From positions 1-9,306 of the forward strand of contig JALGZU010000090.1 of assembly GCA_025774735.1 (NCBI GenBank): a stretch of 9,306 nucleotides of DNA, written 5' to 3'. Source of the stretch: a candidate division LCP-89 bacterium. GTDB taxonomy: Bacteria > Electryoneota > B3-LCP. This document shows, piece by piece, positions 1-5,808 of this stretch. Position 1 is the stretch's first letter. Every line of letters begins with the position of its first letter. The notes under the pieces were generated by a model. That model did no database searches. It had not been told where the DNA came from and saw nothing but the letters and a program-made list of their open reading frames with translations. The position numbers and the translations under genes were made by a program.

Positions 1-1
1 G

Positions 2-1723
2 CCCTATCTACAGTGGCAGAAAAGCGGTTTTGCCAAACCGCTGGTCGTCCAATCCGATCTGACCGGTCCCTGGTATCAATACCGGGTTTCCGCTTACTAT
101 AAATCGGCATCCATGCTCTTCGCCCTTCAAAACGTCATCGGTGAGGAGGGCATGGGGCGAGTCCTGCGGGCCTATTACGACCGCTGGAAGTTCAGGCATC
201 CCTACGAACGCGACTTCTTCAACAGCGCCGAGAGCGAACTGGGATTATCCCTCGAATGGTTTTACGATGCCTGGATCCGGGGCACGAAAGATCTCGATTA
301 CTCCCTTAAAAAGGTCCGGTCTGATAACCCGGGCAAAACCGCCCTGCGTGTCCGGCGTGAAGGTGACATGATCCAACCCGTCAAGGTCAGGGTGTTGAAC
401 GCCTCTGGCGATGCTGTAAGCTATTTCATCCCGCTGGACCGGGAACCGACTCCGCCGGACTGCGACATCAGGCTGCTGCGCTGGGATCAACTGCGCGATC
501 CCCACCGGGACTATGTTTTCGAACTCGACGAAGCGGATGTCTCCCATGCCGAATTGGATCCGCAGGGCCTGCTGGCAGACGTCGATCCGCTCAACAATAC
601 GACCTCCAGGTTCGGCAAGGTTCATTCGGAGTTTGATTTTCCCCTGCAACACATCTCACCCGTCGATTCCTACCGCCTGCGCTGGTCTCCCACGGCGTTT
701 TACAACGGCATCGACGGTCTGCAGATTGGAGCCTATCTTAAAGGCGACTACCTCGAAGAGTGGGCCCGGACCGACCTGGCGCTGCGCGTGGGGGCGCTCA
801 CCGGGCGGGTATCGGCGGAATTTTCTTACGACAACGACTTTCACGGCTTCGGACGGGGGACGACCTGGGGATTATCCGCCTACTCGCACGAAGGCCATAG
901 CGGCGGAGAAATCCGCCTGCTCCATGTCGAAAAAACCGGGTTCGACCAGCCGGTTCTGTGGCGCACCGGGCTGCGCTGGCGTCTGCACGAGATGTTTGAC
1001 GAAGTTTACCTGCCAGACCGGTCGGTGTGGCAAGAGGGTTTGCTGAGCACCTTCGCTTTCGAGGGGGCTGTGTTCCCGCGGCTGGGTGGGCTGCACCTTG
1101 CAGCTTCCGCTGAGGTCGAAGCGGACGCGCCTTCCAGCGATTTCGGATACACACGTGCCTTTGCCGAACTGTCTGCTGCTCAAACCCTGAATCGCACCTT
1201 TGCCTTCAGTGTACGCGGATTCCTGGGAAGCGCTTCTGATGGTACGCCGACCCAGCGATGGTTCGGTCTGGGCGGAGGCGGTCCGCTGGTCAGCTCGAGT
1301 TCCAGGTGGCTGCGATCCTGGGCTTCACTGCCGCCGGATTGGAACGTTCGCTCTATCGGTGACGGCAACCTGAGCGGATACGGTTCCAACGTGTACCTGG
1401 CCAGAAACGTCGCCTCACTGCAAGCGAAGCTCACGGGGAGGCTGAACTTCATGGAAGCGTTTTTAGATCCCATGAACCTACCCTCCAGGTTCTCACCCAG
1501 AATTGAAGGGAGACTTTTCGCCGGGCTGGGAGATTTGTCTGAAGGTGTGGAGGATCTCGGCTTCGCCGATTCCCGCTCTGAGGCCGGGTTCGGAATCTCC
1601 TTCAGGCTGCCCTCCGGGAGCGGCATCAGCCTCGATTTCCCGCTGTATCTATCAGATCCCGTCCAGGATGAAGACCAATGGGCCTGGCGCACCGTGCTGG
1701 GATTTTACCTGAAGAAATTCTGA
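2..1723 (+). CDS. M1-family metallopeptidase with C-terminal beta-barrel-like domain (5' end outside window)
   Basis: The reading frame is open from base 2, so the true start and the HExxH zinc site lie upstream; 573 residues are visible. Fragment residues 31-98 match the end of an M1 (aminopeptidase N / LTA4H-like) catalytic domain: an AYYK segment, where M1 enzymes have their catalytic Tyr followed by Lys, then a helical stretch with VIGEEGMGRVLRAYYDRW and ending WFYDAWIRG. Residues of about 99-198 look like the beta-sandwich that often follows, closing on the typical DP...LLADVDPLNN pattern. From about 205 onward, alternating polar/aromatic strands (for example YRLRWSP, GLQIGAYLKGDY, VSAEFSYDNDF) run to a C-terminal ...GFYLKKF. 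A terminal Phe is the usual outer-membrane-barrel signature. I infer a surface peptidase anchored by its own barrel; the barrel assignment comes from strand pattern, not homology. It ends on TGA, with no hairpin before the next promoter. Confidence 0.75.
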   Translation, partial: PYLQWQKSGFAKPLVVQSDLTGPWYQYRVSAYYKSASMLFALQNVIGEEGMGRVLRAYYDRWKFRHPYERDFFNSAESELGLSLEWFYDAWIRGTKDLDYSLKKVRSDNPGKTALRVRREGDMIQPVKVRVLNASGDAVSYFIPLDREPTPPDCDIRLLRWDQLRDPHRDYVFELDEADVSHAELDPQGLLADVDPLNNTTSRFGKVHSEFDFPLQHISPVDSYRLRWSPTAFYNGIDGLQIGAYLKGDYLEEWARTDLALRVGALTGRVSAEFSYDNDFHGFGRGTTWGLSAYSHEGHSGGEIRLLHVEKTGFDQPVLWRTGLRWRLHEMFDEVYLPDRSVWQEGLLSTFAFEGAVFPRLGGLHLAASAEVEADAPSSDFGYTRAFAELSAAQTLNRTFAFSVRGFLGSASDGTPTQRWFGLGGGGPLVSSSSRWLRSWASLPPDWNVRSIGDGNLSGYGSNVYLARNVASLQAKLTGRLNFMEAFLDPMNLPSRFSPRIEGRLFAGLGDLSEGVEDLGFADSRSEAGFGISFRLPSGSGISLDFPLYLSDPVQDEDQWAWRTVLGFYLKKF

Positions 1724-1741
1724 GACATCGGATAAAAAGAC

Positions 1742-1770
1742 TTGACAAAGCGGCGATTGCATATTATATT
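1742..1770 (+). promoter_or_regulatory. sigma70-type promoter for mpl
   Basis: TTGACA at 1742-1747 is a perfect -35 hexamer. Exactly 17 bp later TATATT at 1765-1770 is a five-of-six -10 hexamer. Transcription would start near 1777, giving a leader of roughly 30 nt before the ATT start proposed for mpl at 1809. It lies just after the M1 peptidase stop, so mpl is probably expressed independently of that gene. Confidence 0.75.
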
Positions 1771-1798
1771 AAAATCAGACAGAACCTTGCAAGTACAC

Positions 1799-1811
1799 GG
1801 AGAATCCTATT
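1799..1811 (+). promoter_or_regulatory. Shine-Dalgarno plus rare ATT start codon of mpl
   Basis: GGAGA at 1799-1803 sits six bases (counted after GGAG) before ATT at 1809-1811. Translation from this ATT begins RSYHFIGICGVAM, which lines up with the canonical N-terminus of Mpl/MurC ligases. In frame upstream there is no ATG, GTG or TTG before the TAA at 1770-1772. The first conventional start is GTG 1842, which has no good ribosome-binding site and falls inside the glycine-rich motif. An ATT start is known in other bacteria (infC); its use here is inference. Confidence 0.6.
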
Positions 1812-3251
1812 CGTTCCTATCATTTTATCGGTATTTGTGGCGTGGCCATGGCGCAGGTGGCTGCAGGGTTGAAAAACGTTGGTTACCGGGTAACCGGTTC
1901 AGATCAGGGGGTATATCCCCCCATGAGCGATTTTTTACATGCCCAGGGGATTGATGTTCTTTCACCCTACAGCGCAGAAAATCTGGAATCAGCCGACGTC
2001 GTCGTCATCGGCAACGCCCTTTCGCGCGGCAATCCCGAAGTAGAAGCAGCCCTCTCCAGACGCCTCCCTTACGTCTCTCTACCGGAGTTAATCCACTCCG
2101 AAATCCTCAAGGATAAATTACCCGTCGTGGTCGCCGGTACACACGGCAAGACCACCACCACTGCGGCGCTGGCACATATCTTCGCCCATGTAGGCCTGGA
2201 GCCCGGCTACATGATCGGAGGGTTGCCGGTCGGCCGGGAGAAGGGTTTCGACATCGGTGCAGGGAAGTGGTTCCTCATCGAGGGTGACGAGTACGATTGC
2301 GCCTTCTTCGACAAGCGCCCCAAGTTTCTACACTATCAACCGCAGATCGTTCTCCTGAACAACGTCGAGTTCGACCACGCCGATATTTACGCTTCGCCCG
2401 ATGAGATTCTCTTACAGTTCCGGCGCTTGATCCTGCTCATCCCCGAATCAGGATGTCTCGTCGTTAACGCCGCCTGGCCGGTTTTGAAAGAGCTGGCTAC
2501 GGAAGCCTTTTGTCCTGTCGTCACCTTCGCGACGGGAACCAAAGCGGACGTTCAAAGTGAGCTAATTGAGACCCATACAGACGGGATGGATTTCAACCTC
2601 CGCTTCGCTTCGGGCCGGGAAGAGCGGGTCAGTTCTCCACTCTGGGGCGATCACCAGCTCGCCAATCTCACCGGGGCGGTTGCTGCGGCGGAATTCGCGG
2701 GTGTCGATCCGGACGGGATCGTCGAAGCCATTTCCGGATTTTCGGGTGTGCAGCGGCGCCTGGAACTGAAAGTCAGCGACGGCAGACGTTGGTTGTACGA
2801 TGATTATGCCCATCATCCCACGGCCATTTTGGCGGCACTCGAAGGCATCAGAGCCAGGCACCCCGGACTGCGCCTGTACGTAGCCTTCGAACCGCGCTCA
2901 AACACCATGACCCGGCGCCATTTTCAGGACGAACTCACCCGGGCGCTGATGTTTGCCGACGGTGTGGCTCTGGGTGAAGTGCATCGCGCCGATAAAATCC
3001 CGGCGGATGAACGCCTCAGAGTCGATCGGGTCGTGGACGATCTTAGGCACGAAGGGAAGAGAGCCTACCATCATAAAGATGTTGCGGAGATCGCTTCGTG
3101 GATGGTGAGCGAGTTGCCTGAAAGAGCCGTCGTCGTCGTCATGAGCAGCGGGTCGTTCTCCGGTCTCGTCCCGATCCTGGTCAAACAGCTGCAGGCTGGA
3201 GAAATCGGCGAAATGAACGCGCATTCGGATGATGTTAAGACGCCATTGTAG
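1809..3251 (+). CDS. mpl: UDP-N-acetylmuramate:L-alanyl-gamma-D-glutamyl-meso-diaminopimelate ligase (murein tripeptide ligase)
   Basis: Mpl is a cytoplasmic, ATP-dependent recycling enzyme that attaches salvaged L-Ala-gamma-D-Glu-meso-DAP tripeptide to UDP-MurNAc, bypassing the MurC, MurD and MurE steps. With the ATT start the protein has 480 residues (E. coli Mpl has about 457). Visible in order: N-terminal Rossmann motif FIGICGVAM (7-14) and VTGSDQGVYPPMS (28-40); ATP-binding loop AGTHGKTTTT (109-118); the Mpl-typical block EGDEYDCAFFDKR (158-170) and LNNVEFDHADIY (183-194); RRLEL (316-320); DDYAHHPTAI (331-340); FEPRSNT (360-366); and VVMSSGSFSG near 443-452. EYDCAFFDKR and EFDHADI separate Mpl from MurC. 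The last 20 residues or so are a polar extension of unknown role. It has its own promoter and is followed 48 bp later by a zinc-ribbon gene that may be cotranscribed. If GTG 1842 were used the protein would be 469 residues and lack the first Gly of the nucleotide-binding loop. Confidence 0.93.
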   Translation: MRSYHFIGICGVAMAQVAAGLKNVGYRVTGSDQGVYPPMSDFLHAQGIDVLSPYSAENLESADVVVIGNALSRGNPEVEAALSRRLPYVSLPELIHSEILKDKLPVVVAGTHGKTTTTAALAHIFAHVGLEPGYMIGGLPVGREKGFDIGAGKWFLIEGDEYDCAFFDKRPKFLHYQPQIVLLNNVEFDHADIYASPDEILLQFRRLILLIPESGCLVVNAAWPVLKELATEAFCPVVTFATGTKADVQSELIETHTDGMDFNLRFASGREERVSSPLWGDHQLANLTGAVAAAEFAGVDPDGIVEAISGFSGVQRRLELKVSDGRRWLYDDYAHHPTAILAALEGIRARHPGLRLYVAFEPRSNTMTRRHFQDELTRALMFADGVALGEVHRADKIPADERLRVDRVVDDLRHEGKRAYHHKDVAEIASWMVSELPERAVVVVMSSGSFSGLVPILVKQLQAGEIGEMNAHSDDVKTPL

Positions 3252-3299
3252 GTGGAATTTTGGCGGTATTGGAAAAACCCGGAATAACTTGGAAAACTC

Positions 3300-4643
3300 A
3301 TGGAATTCAAGGATGTAAACATCAAATGCGTCACCTGCGGGCGCGAGTTTATTTTTACGGCCAGGGAACAGGAGTTTTTTGCCAGCAAGGGATTCAAGGA
3401 GCCCAAACACTGCCGCGAATGCCGGCAGCAGCGCAAGCAGGAACGTGAGAAAGCTTTCGCCCAGGCTTCCGGGCAGGAGGCGCCGGTGGAGAAGGAATTG
3501 TTTAAAGTCGTCTGCGCAGAATGCCAGCGGGAAACGTTCGTTCCCTTTAAGCCCATCACCGGCAAACCGGTTATGTGCAAGGACTGTTTCATCGCCAAGC
3601 GGTACGGAGCCGATGCGGTGAAGCCCGATAAGCCCGCAACGGCGGAGGGCGAAGAGGCTCCGGCAGAAGCGCCGCCAGAAAAGGAGAAAACATCCGCCAT
3701 CTCCGAAGCCATCCCGGGAGAAGAAGGGCAGATCGATCTGGAAAGGGTTGTCGAACCGCTGGTGGAAGCGGCTGAAAAGCCTCCAGAAGAACTTTCGCAA
3801 GCGGAGGTCGAAGCGCCGCAAGAAGCTGAGTCTGAGAAGGCTGCGGCCGAACCACCCGAAGCCGCACCGGCGGAACCCGAGCCCGAACCGGAAAAAGAAG
3901 CTCCTGCAGAGGATAAGGCAGAGGAAGCGGTGAAAGCGGCCGAAGAGGTTGTCTCCGAGGAAGCCGAGGCCGTACCCACTGAGCCGGCCCCGGAAGAACC
4001 GACTGAATCGCCGACGGACAAGGCCCCAGAAACGCCTGCTGAAGAGGCTGCCGCCGCCGAACCACCCGAAGCCGCACCGGCGGAACCCGAGCCCGAACCA
4101 GATAAAGAGGCCCCCGCGGAGGATAAGGCAGAGGAAGCGGTGAAAGCGTCCGAAGAGGCCGTTTCCGAGGAAACTGCGACAGAATCCGCTGAGCCGGCCC
4201 CGGGGGAACTGGCTCAAGCGCCTACAGACGAGTCTGAGGAGGCGCCCGCCGAAGAGACTGCCGCCGCCGAACCACCTGAAGCCGCACCGGCGGAATCCGA
4301 GCCCGAACCAGATAAAGAGGCCCCCGCGGAGGACAAGGCAGAGGAACCGATGAAGGCGGCAGAGGAAGCCGTTCCCGGGGAAACTGTCGCGGAATCCGCT
4401 GAACCGGCGCCGGAAGAACCGCCTCAAGCGCCGATGGAAAAGGCCGCTGAGACACCTGCAGAGAAGCCCCCAGCGGAGCCTGTAGATGCCCCTGCGGAGG
4501 AACCGGTTCAGGAGAAGAAGAAAAAAGCTGAAACTCCTCCGGCGGAAGACGGGGAACCCGAAGAGAAGAAAGAACCGAAGGACACATCTCCTTCAGACGC
4601 TGCCGGTACCACACCCGAAGAAGAACCTCCAGCGAAGGAATAG
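3300..4643 (+). CDS. Double zinc-ribbon protein with long acidic Pro/Ala/Glu-rich repeat tail
   Basis: The 447-residue protein has two Cys4 modules at its N-terminus. Module 1 (C10, C13, C38, C41) has the sequence pattern of the probable zinc-ribbon family often called zf-trcl: EFIFTAREQEFFASKGF between the cysteine pairs and PKHCRECR at the second. Module 2 (C72, C75, C93, C96) has the pattern C-x2-C, then VPFKPITGKPV, then C-x2-C. From about residue 105 to the end the chain is Pro, Ala and Glu with few hydrophobics, certainly disordered and strongly acidic, with three 70-residue repeats. Such proteins are generally uncharacterised; binding of a basic partner or nucleic acid is a guess. GGAA at 3291-3294 is a weak ribosome-binding site five bases before the ATG. 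The 48-bp gap to mpl has no clear terminator, so cotranscription is plausible. No signal peptide is visible, so it is probably cytoplasmic. Confidence 0.85.
   Translation: MEFKDVNIKCVTCGREFIFTAREQEFFASKGFKEPKHCRECRQQRKQEREKAFAQASGQEAPVEKELFKVVCAECQRETFVPFKPITGKPVMCKDCFIAKRYGADAVKPDKPATAEGEEAPAEAPPEKEKTSAISEAIPGEEGQIDLERVVEPLVEAAEKPPEELSQAEVEAPQEAESEKAAAEPPEAAPAEPEPEPEKEAPAEDKAEEAVKAAEEVVSEEAEAVPTEPAPEEPTESPTDKAPETPAEEAAAAEPPEAAPAEPEPEPDKEAPAEDKAEEAVKASEEAVSEETATESAEPAPGELAQAPTDESEEAPAEETAAAEPPEAAPAESEPEPDKEAPAEDKAEEPMKAAEEAVPGETVAESAEPAPEEPPQAPMEKAAETPAEKPPAEPVDAPAEEPVQEKKKKAETPPAEDGEPEEKKEPKDTSPSDAAGTTPEEEPPAKE
3840..4469 (+). repeat. Three in-frame 210-bp tandem repeats inside the zinc-ribbon gene
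   Basis: Three copies start at 3840, 4050 and 4260, each exactly 210 bp (70 codons). Each begins AAAEPPEAAPAE and contains a KEAPAEDKAEE block about 20 residues in. The first halves of the copies are nearly identical in DNA while the second halves have diverged in sequence but not in length. A degenerate partial unit may follow (PAEPVDAPAEEP). The exact in-frame spacing points to segmental duplication, and copy number may vary between strains or be misassembled from short reads. Confidence 0.9.
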
Positions 4644-4705
4644 TACGCGCTACCGTTGCTTACGCATTGGTATCCGAGATCGGTTATAAATCAGTGTGGC
4701 TGTTT

Positions 4706-4798
4706 GGGAGTGGACGCGATCCTGGTGGACGCCGCGGCCTTCAAAGCCGTCCGTTGGGTGGAAACACCCAGGCTGGGTTCGATTCCCAGACGCTCCCG
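4706..4798 (+). tRNA. selC: tRNA-Sec (selenocysteine, anticodon UCA)
   Basis: The RNA folds as a bacterial selenocysteine tRNA. Acceptor 4706-4712 pairs with 4791-4797 (7 bp; the expected eighth position is G4713 opposite A4790). The D-stem has 6 bp, GCG-UCC with GGACGC, a bulged A4719 and a 4-nt UGGU loop, resembling the long D-stem and tetraloop of E. coli selC. Anticodon stem 4734-4738/4746-4750 encloses loop CUUCAAA with UCA at 4741-4743. A 7-bp extra arm with a GAAA loop follows, then T-stem 4773-4777/4785-4789 with loop UUCGAUU, and discriminator G4798. CCA is not encoded (CAA follows). At 93 nt it is much longer than ordinary tRNAs. A TATAAA at 4685-4690 could be its -10 box but has no good -35. 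Its presence implies selA, selB and selD elsewhere in the genome. Confidence 0.92.
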
Positions 4799-4799
4799 C

Positions 4800-4830
4800 A
4801 AAACCCGCCGGCGAATTTCAAGGCGGTTTT
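4800..4830 (+). terminator. Rho-independent terminator candidate after tRNA-Sec
   Basis: CCGCC (4805-4809) pairs with GGCGG (4822-4826), and A4800-A4803 pair with T4827-T4830 past a single bulged C4804. The loop is 12 nt and the 3' side runs TTTTAACATTAT. It starts two bases after the tRNA-Sec discriminator. Confidence 0.6.
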
Positions 4831-4879
4831 AACATTATAACGAGACGCCCGAAGGAAAAGCATTTGCGGGAAAATCTGC

Positions 4880-4908
4880 TTGATCCCGGGGGAATTATTA
4901 TCTATCTT
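4880..4908 (+). promoter_or_regulatory. Possible promoter of the CAU tRNA
   Basis: TTGATC (4880-4885), a 17-bp spacer and TATCTT (4903-4908) each match four of six sigma70 consensus bases. The predicted start, near 4915, falls just upstream of the tRNA 5' end at 4919. The region between is AT-rich. Confidence 0.45.
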
Positions 4909-4918
4909 TATCAAATTA

Positions 4919-4992
4919 GGGCCTATAGCTCAGCTGGTTAGAGCAACGGACTCATAATCCGTCGGTCGTAGGTTCGAGTCCTACTGGGCCCA
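4919..4992 (+). tRNA. tRNA with CAU anticodon, probably tRNA-Ile2 (AUA-decoding, lysidine-modified)
   Basis: A complete 74-nt cloverleaf. The acceptor is GGGCCUA with U-GGGCCC (one U-G pair), the D-arm reads GCUCAGCUGGUUAGAGC, and the anticodon stem ACGGA/UCCGU encloses loop CUCAUAA with CAU. The T-arm is GUAGG-UUCGAGU-CCUAC and the discriminator is A4992. CCA is not encoded. CAU can belong to initiator Met, elongator Met or Ile2. The 5' end pairs G-C, unlike the mismatched initiator. C4-G69 and C5-G68 are present, the pairs known as TilS determinants in E. coli tRNA-Ile2, so Ile2 is favoured over elongator Met. The identity within the CAU group is inference; that it is a tRNA is clear. Confidence 0.93.
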
Positions 4993-5010
4993 CAAGATGA
5001 AAGTACTGAA

Positions 5011-5034
5011 AAAGGCGGCTTTAAGGCCGCCTTT
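5011..5034 (+). terminator. Hairpin terminator candidate after the CAU tRNA
   Basis: AAAGGCGGC (5011-5019) is exactly complementary to GCCGCCTTT (5026-5034), a 9-bp stem with a 6-nt loop. The trailing T run is only TTT followed by CC, so termination would be of moderate strength. The A tract before the stem and T tract after it let it work in either direction. Confidence 0.6.
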
Positions 5035-5087
5035 CCATCGTGTATGGTTATTCCCTGAGTTGGGGTTGTCGTCCCAATTGAGCGAAC

Positions 5088-5112
5088 ATAGGCGGGTCTT
5101 ATGCCCGCCTAT
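5088..5112. terminator. Strong hairpin between convergent units, possible bidirectional terminator
   Basis: ATAGGCGGG (5088-5096) pairs perfectly with CCCGCCTAT (5104-5112) around a 7-nt loop. It lies between the plus-strand tRNA and the minus-strand methyltransferase stop (5166), so it probably ends the deacetylase/methyltransferase transcript and backs up the tRNA terminator. Neither side has a real U tract (AATTCT on plus, GTTCG on minus), so it could instead stabilise RNA ends. Confidence 0.45.
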
Positions 5113-5165
5113 AATTCTCCATTAGTCCCATCAAGTATCACTTCTCAATGGTCTGACACCAACGT

Positions 5166-5807
5166 TCACATCGCGGTGATGAAGATCAATTGACCGAAAA
5201 TTTCCTGCTTAACATGGCTGAAACCGGCCCTTTTAAGCAATTCGTTCACTTCATCCGGTGTAAAAAAGAAAACCGGGCATTTATAGAGAGACAAACGAAA
5301 ATTTCGAATGATCGAGCGCAGAGTTCCTTTTCGAGGGAATGTGGCGATCAATTTCTGGTCGGTCGTTTGCCGCATTTTCTTCAACATGGGTAACGGTTCG
5401 GCGATATAGTCGAACAAACCTATCGCCAGGGTGATATCAAAATTCTGCTGGAAGTTCACATGATTATAATCTCCAACGACGAATCTGCAGGGAGAATCAG
5501 GCATCTTTTCAAATAGAATCCTCCTGGCAATGCTTAACATGGTTGGGGCGAAATCGATTCCTAAAATTAATCTGGGATGCTTAACCTGAAGCGCTTCCAT
5601 GAAACGCCCCGATCCGCATCCCACGTCGATAATAGCCTTCCCATTCACCTCTCCACATTCTTCTATCGTCCGCTCAAAGCGTTTCTCCATATCCCATCGC
5701 AGTTTCTTATCTAAAAAACGGCTGAACGCACTTTTCCGTCCCGTGTAGATATTGTCGAAAGTCTCAGCATTCTTGTCGAAATGGATCTGTACCAAATCTT
5801 TTGACAT
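5166..5807 (-). CDS. Class I SAM-dependent methyltransferase
   Basis: A 213-residue protein with a class I (Rossmann) methyltransferase core. Motif I IIDVGCGSGRF (59-69) binds S-adenosylmethionine; the acidic residue after strand beta2 is D85 in LGIDFAP; D113 in VVGDYNHVNF fits motif II; and NFDITLAIGLFDYI (122-135) fits the motif III/IV strand. The C-terminal part has FPRKGTLRS (158-166) and a FFTPDEVNELLKRAGF helix typical of small-molecule methyltransferases. There are no membrane segments, so it is cytoplasmic. The substrate cannot be read from the sequence. The ATG follows the deacetylase stop after one base (TGA-A-ATG), indicating translational coupling and suggesting work on a saccharide or lipid precursor from the same pathway. 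GC content is well below that of the flanking genes. Stop is TGA. Confidence 0.85.
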   Translation of the reverse strand: MSKDLVQIHFDKNAETFDNIYTGRKSAFSRFLDKKLRWDMEKRFERTIEECGEVNGKAIIDVGCGSGRFMEALQVKHPRLILGIDFAPTMLSIARRILFEKMPDSPCRFVVGDYNHVNFQQNFDITLAIGLFDYIAEPLPMLKKMRQTTDQKLIATFPRKGTLRSIIRNFRLSLYKCPVFFFTPDEVNELLKRAGFSHVKQEIFGQLIFITAM

Positions 5808-5808
5808 T

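Noticed and set aside
1180..1692. 170-codon minus-strand frame within the M1 peptidase gene
   Set aside because: Antisense shadow of a gene with clear homology and conserved motifs; no ribosome-binding site or domain of its own.
1718..1740. Selenocysteine readthrough at the UGA stop of the M1/barrel gene
   Set aside because: TAA follows after three codons (GAC ATC GGA), and the protein already ends in the terminal Phe expected of a barrel.
3071..4021. 316-codon Ser/Ala/Gly-rich open frame on the minus strand
   Set aside because: Same cause: a mirror of the acidic repeat tail, overlapping two well-supported plus-strand genes.
2898..4427. 509-codon open frame on the minus strand, Arg/Phe/Gly/Leu-rich
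   Set aside because: It lies antisense to the end of mpl and the Glu/Ala/Pro-coding repeats. GAA/GCC/CCG-rich codons leave the complementary frames free of stops. The product is low-complexity with no recognisable domain.
4696..4941. 81-codon plus-strand frame across the tRNA genes
   Set aside because: It runs through tRNA-Sec and into the CAU tRNA, and has no ribosome-binding site.
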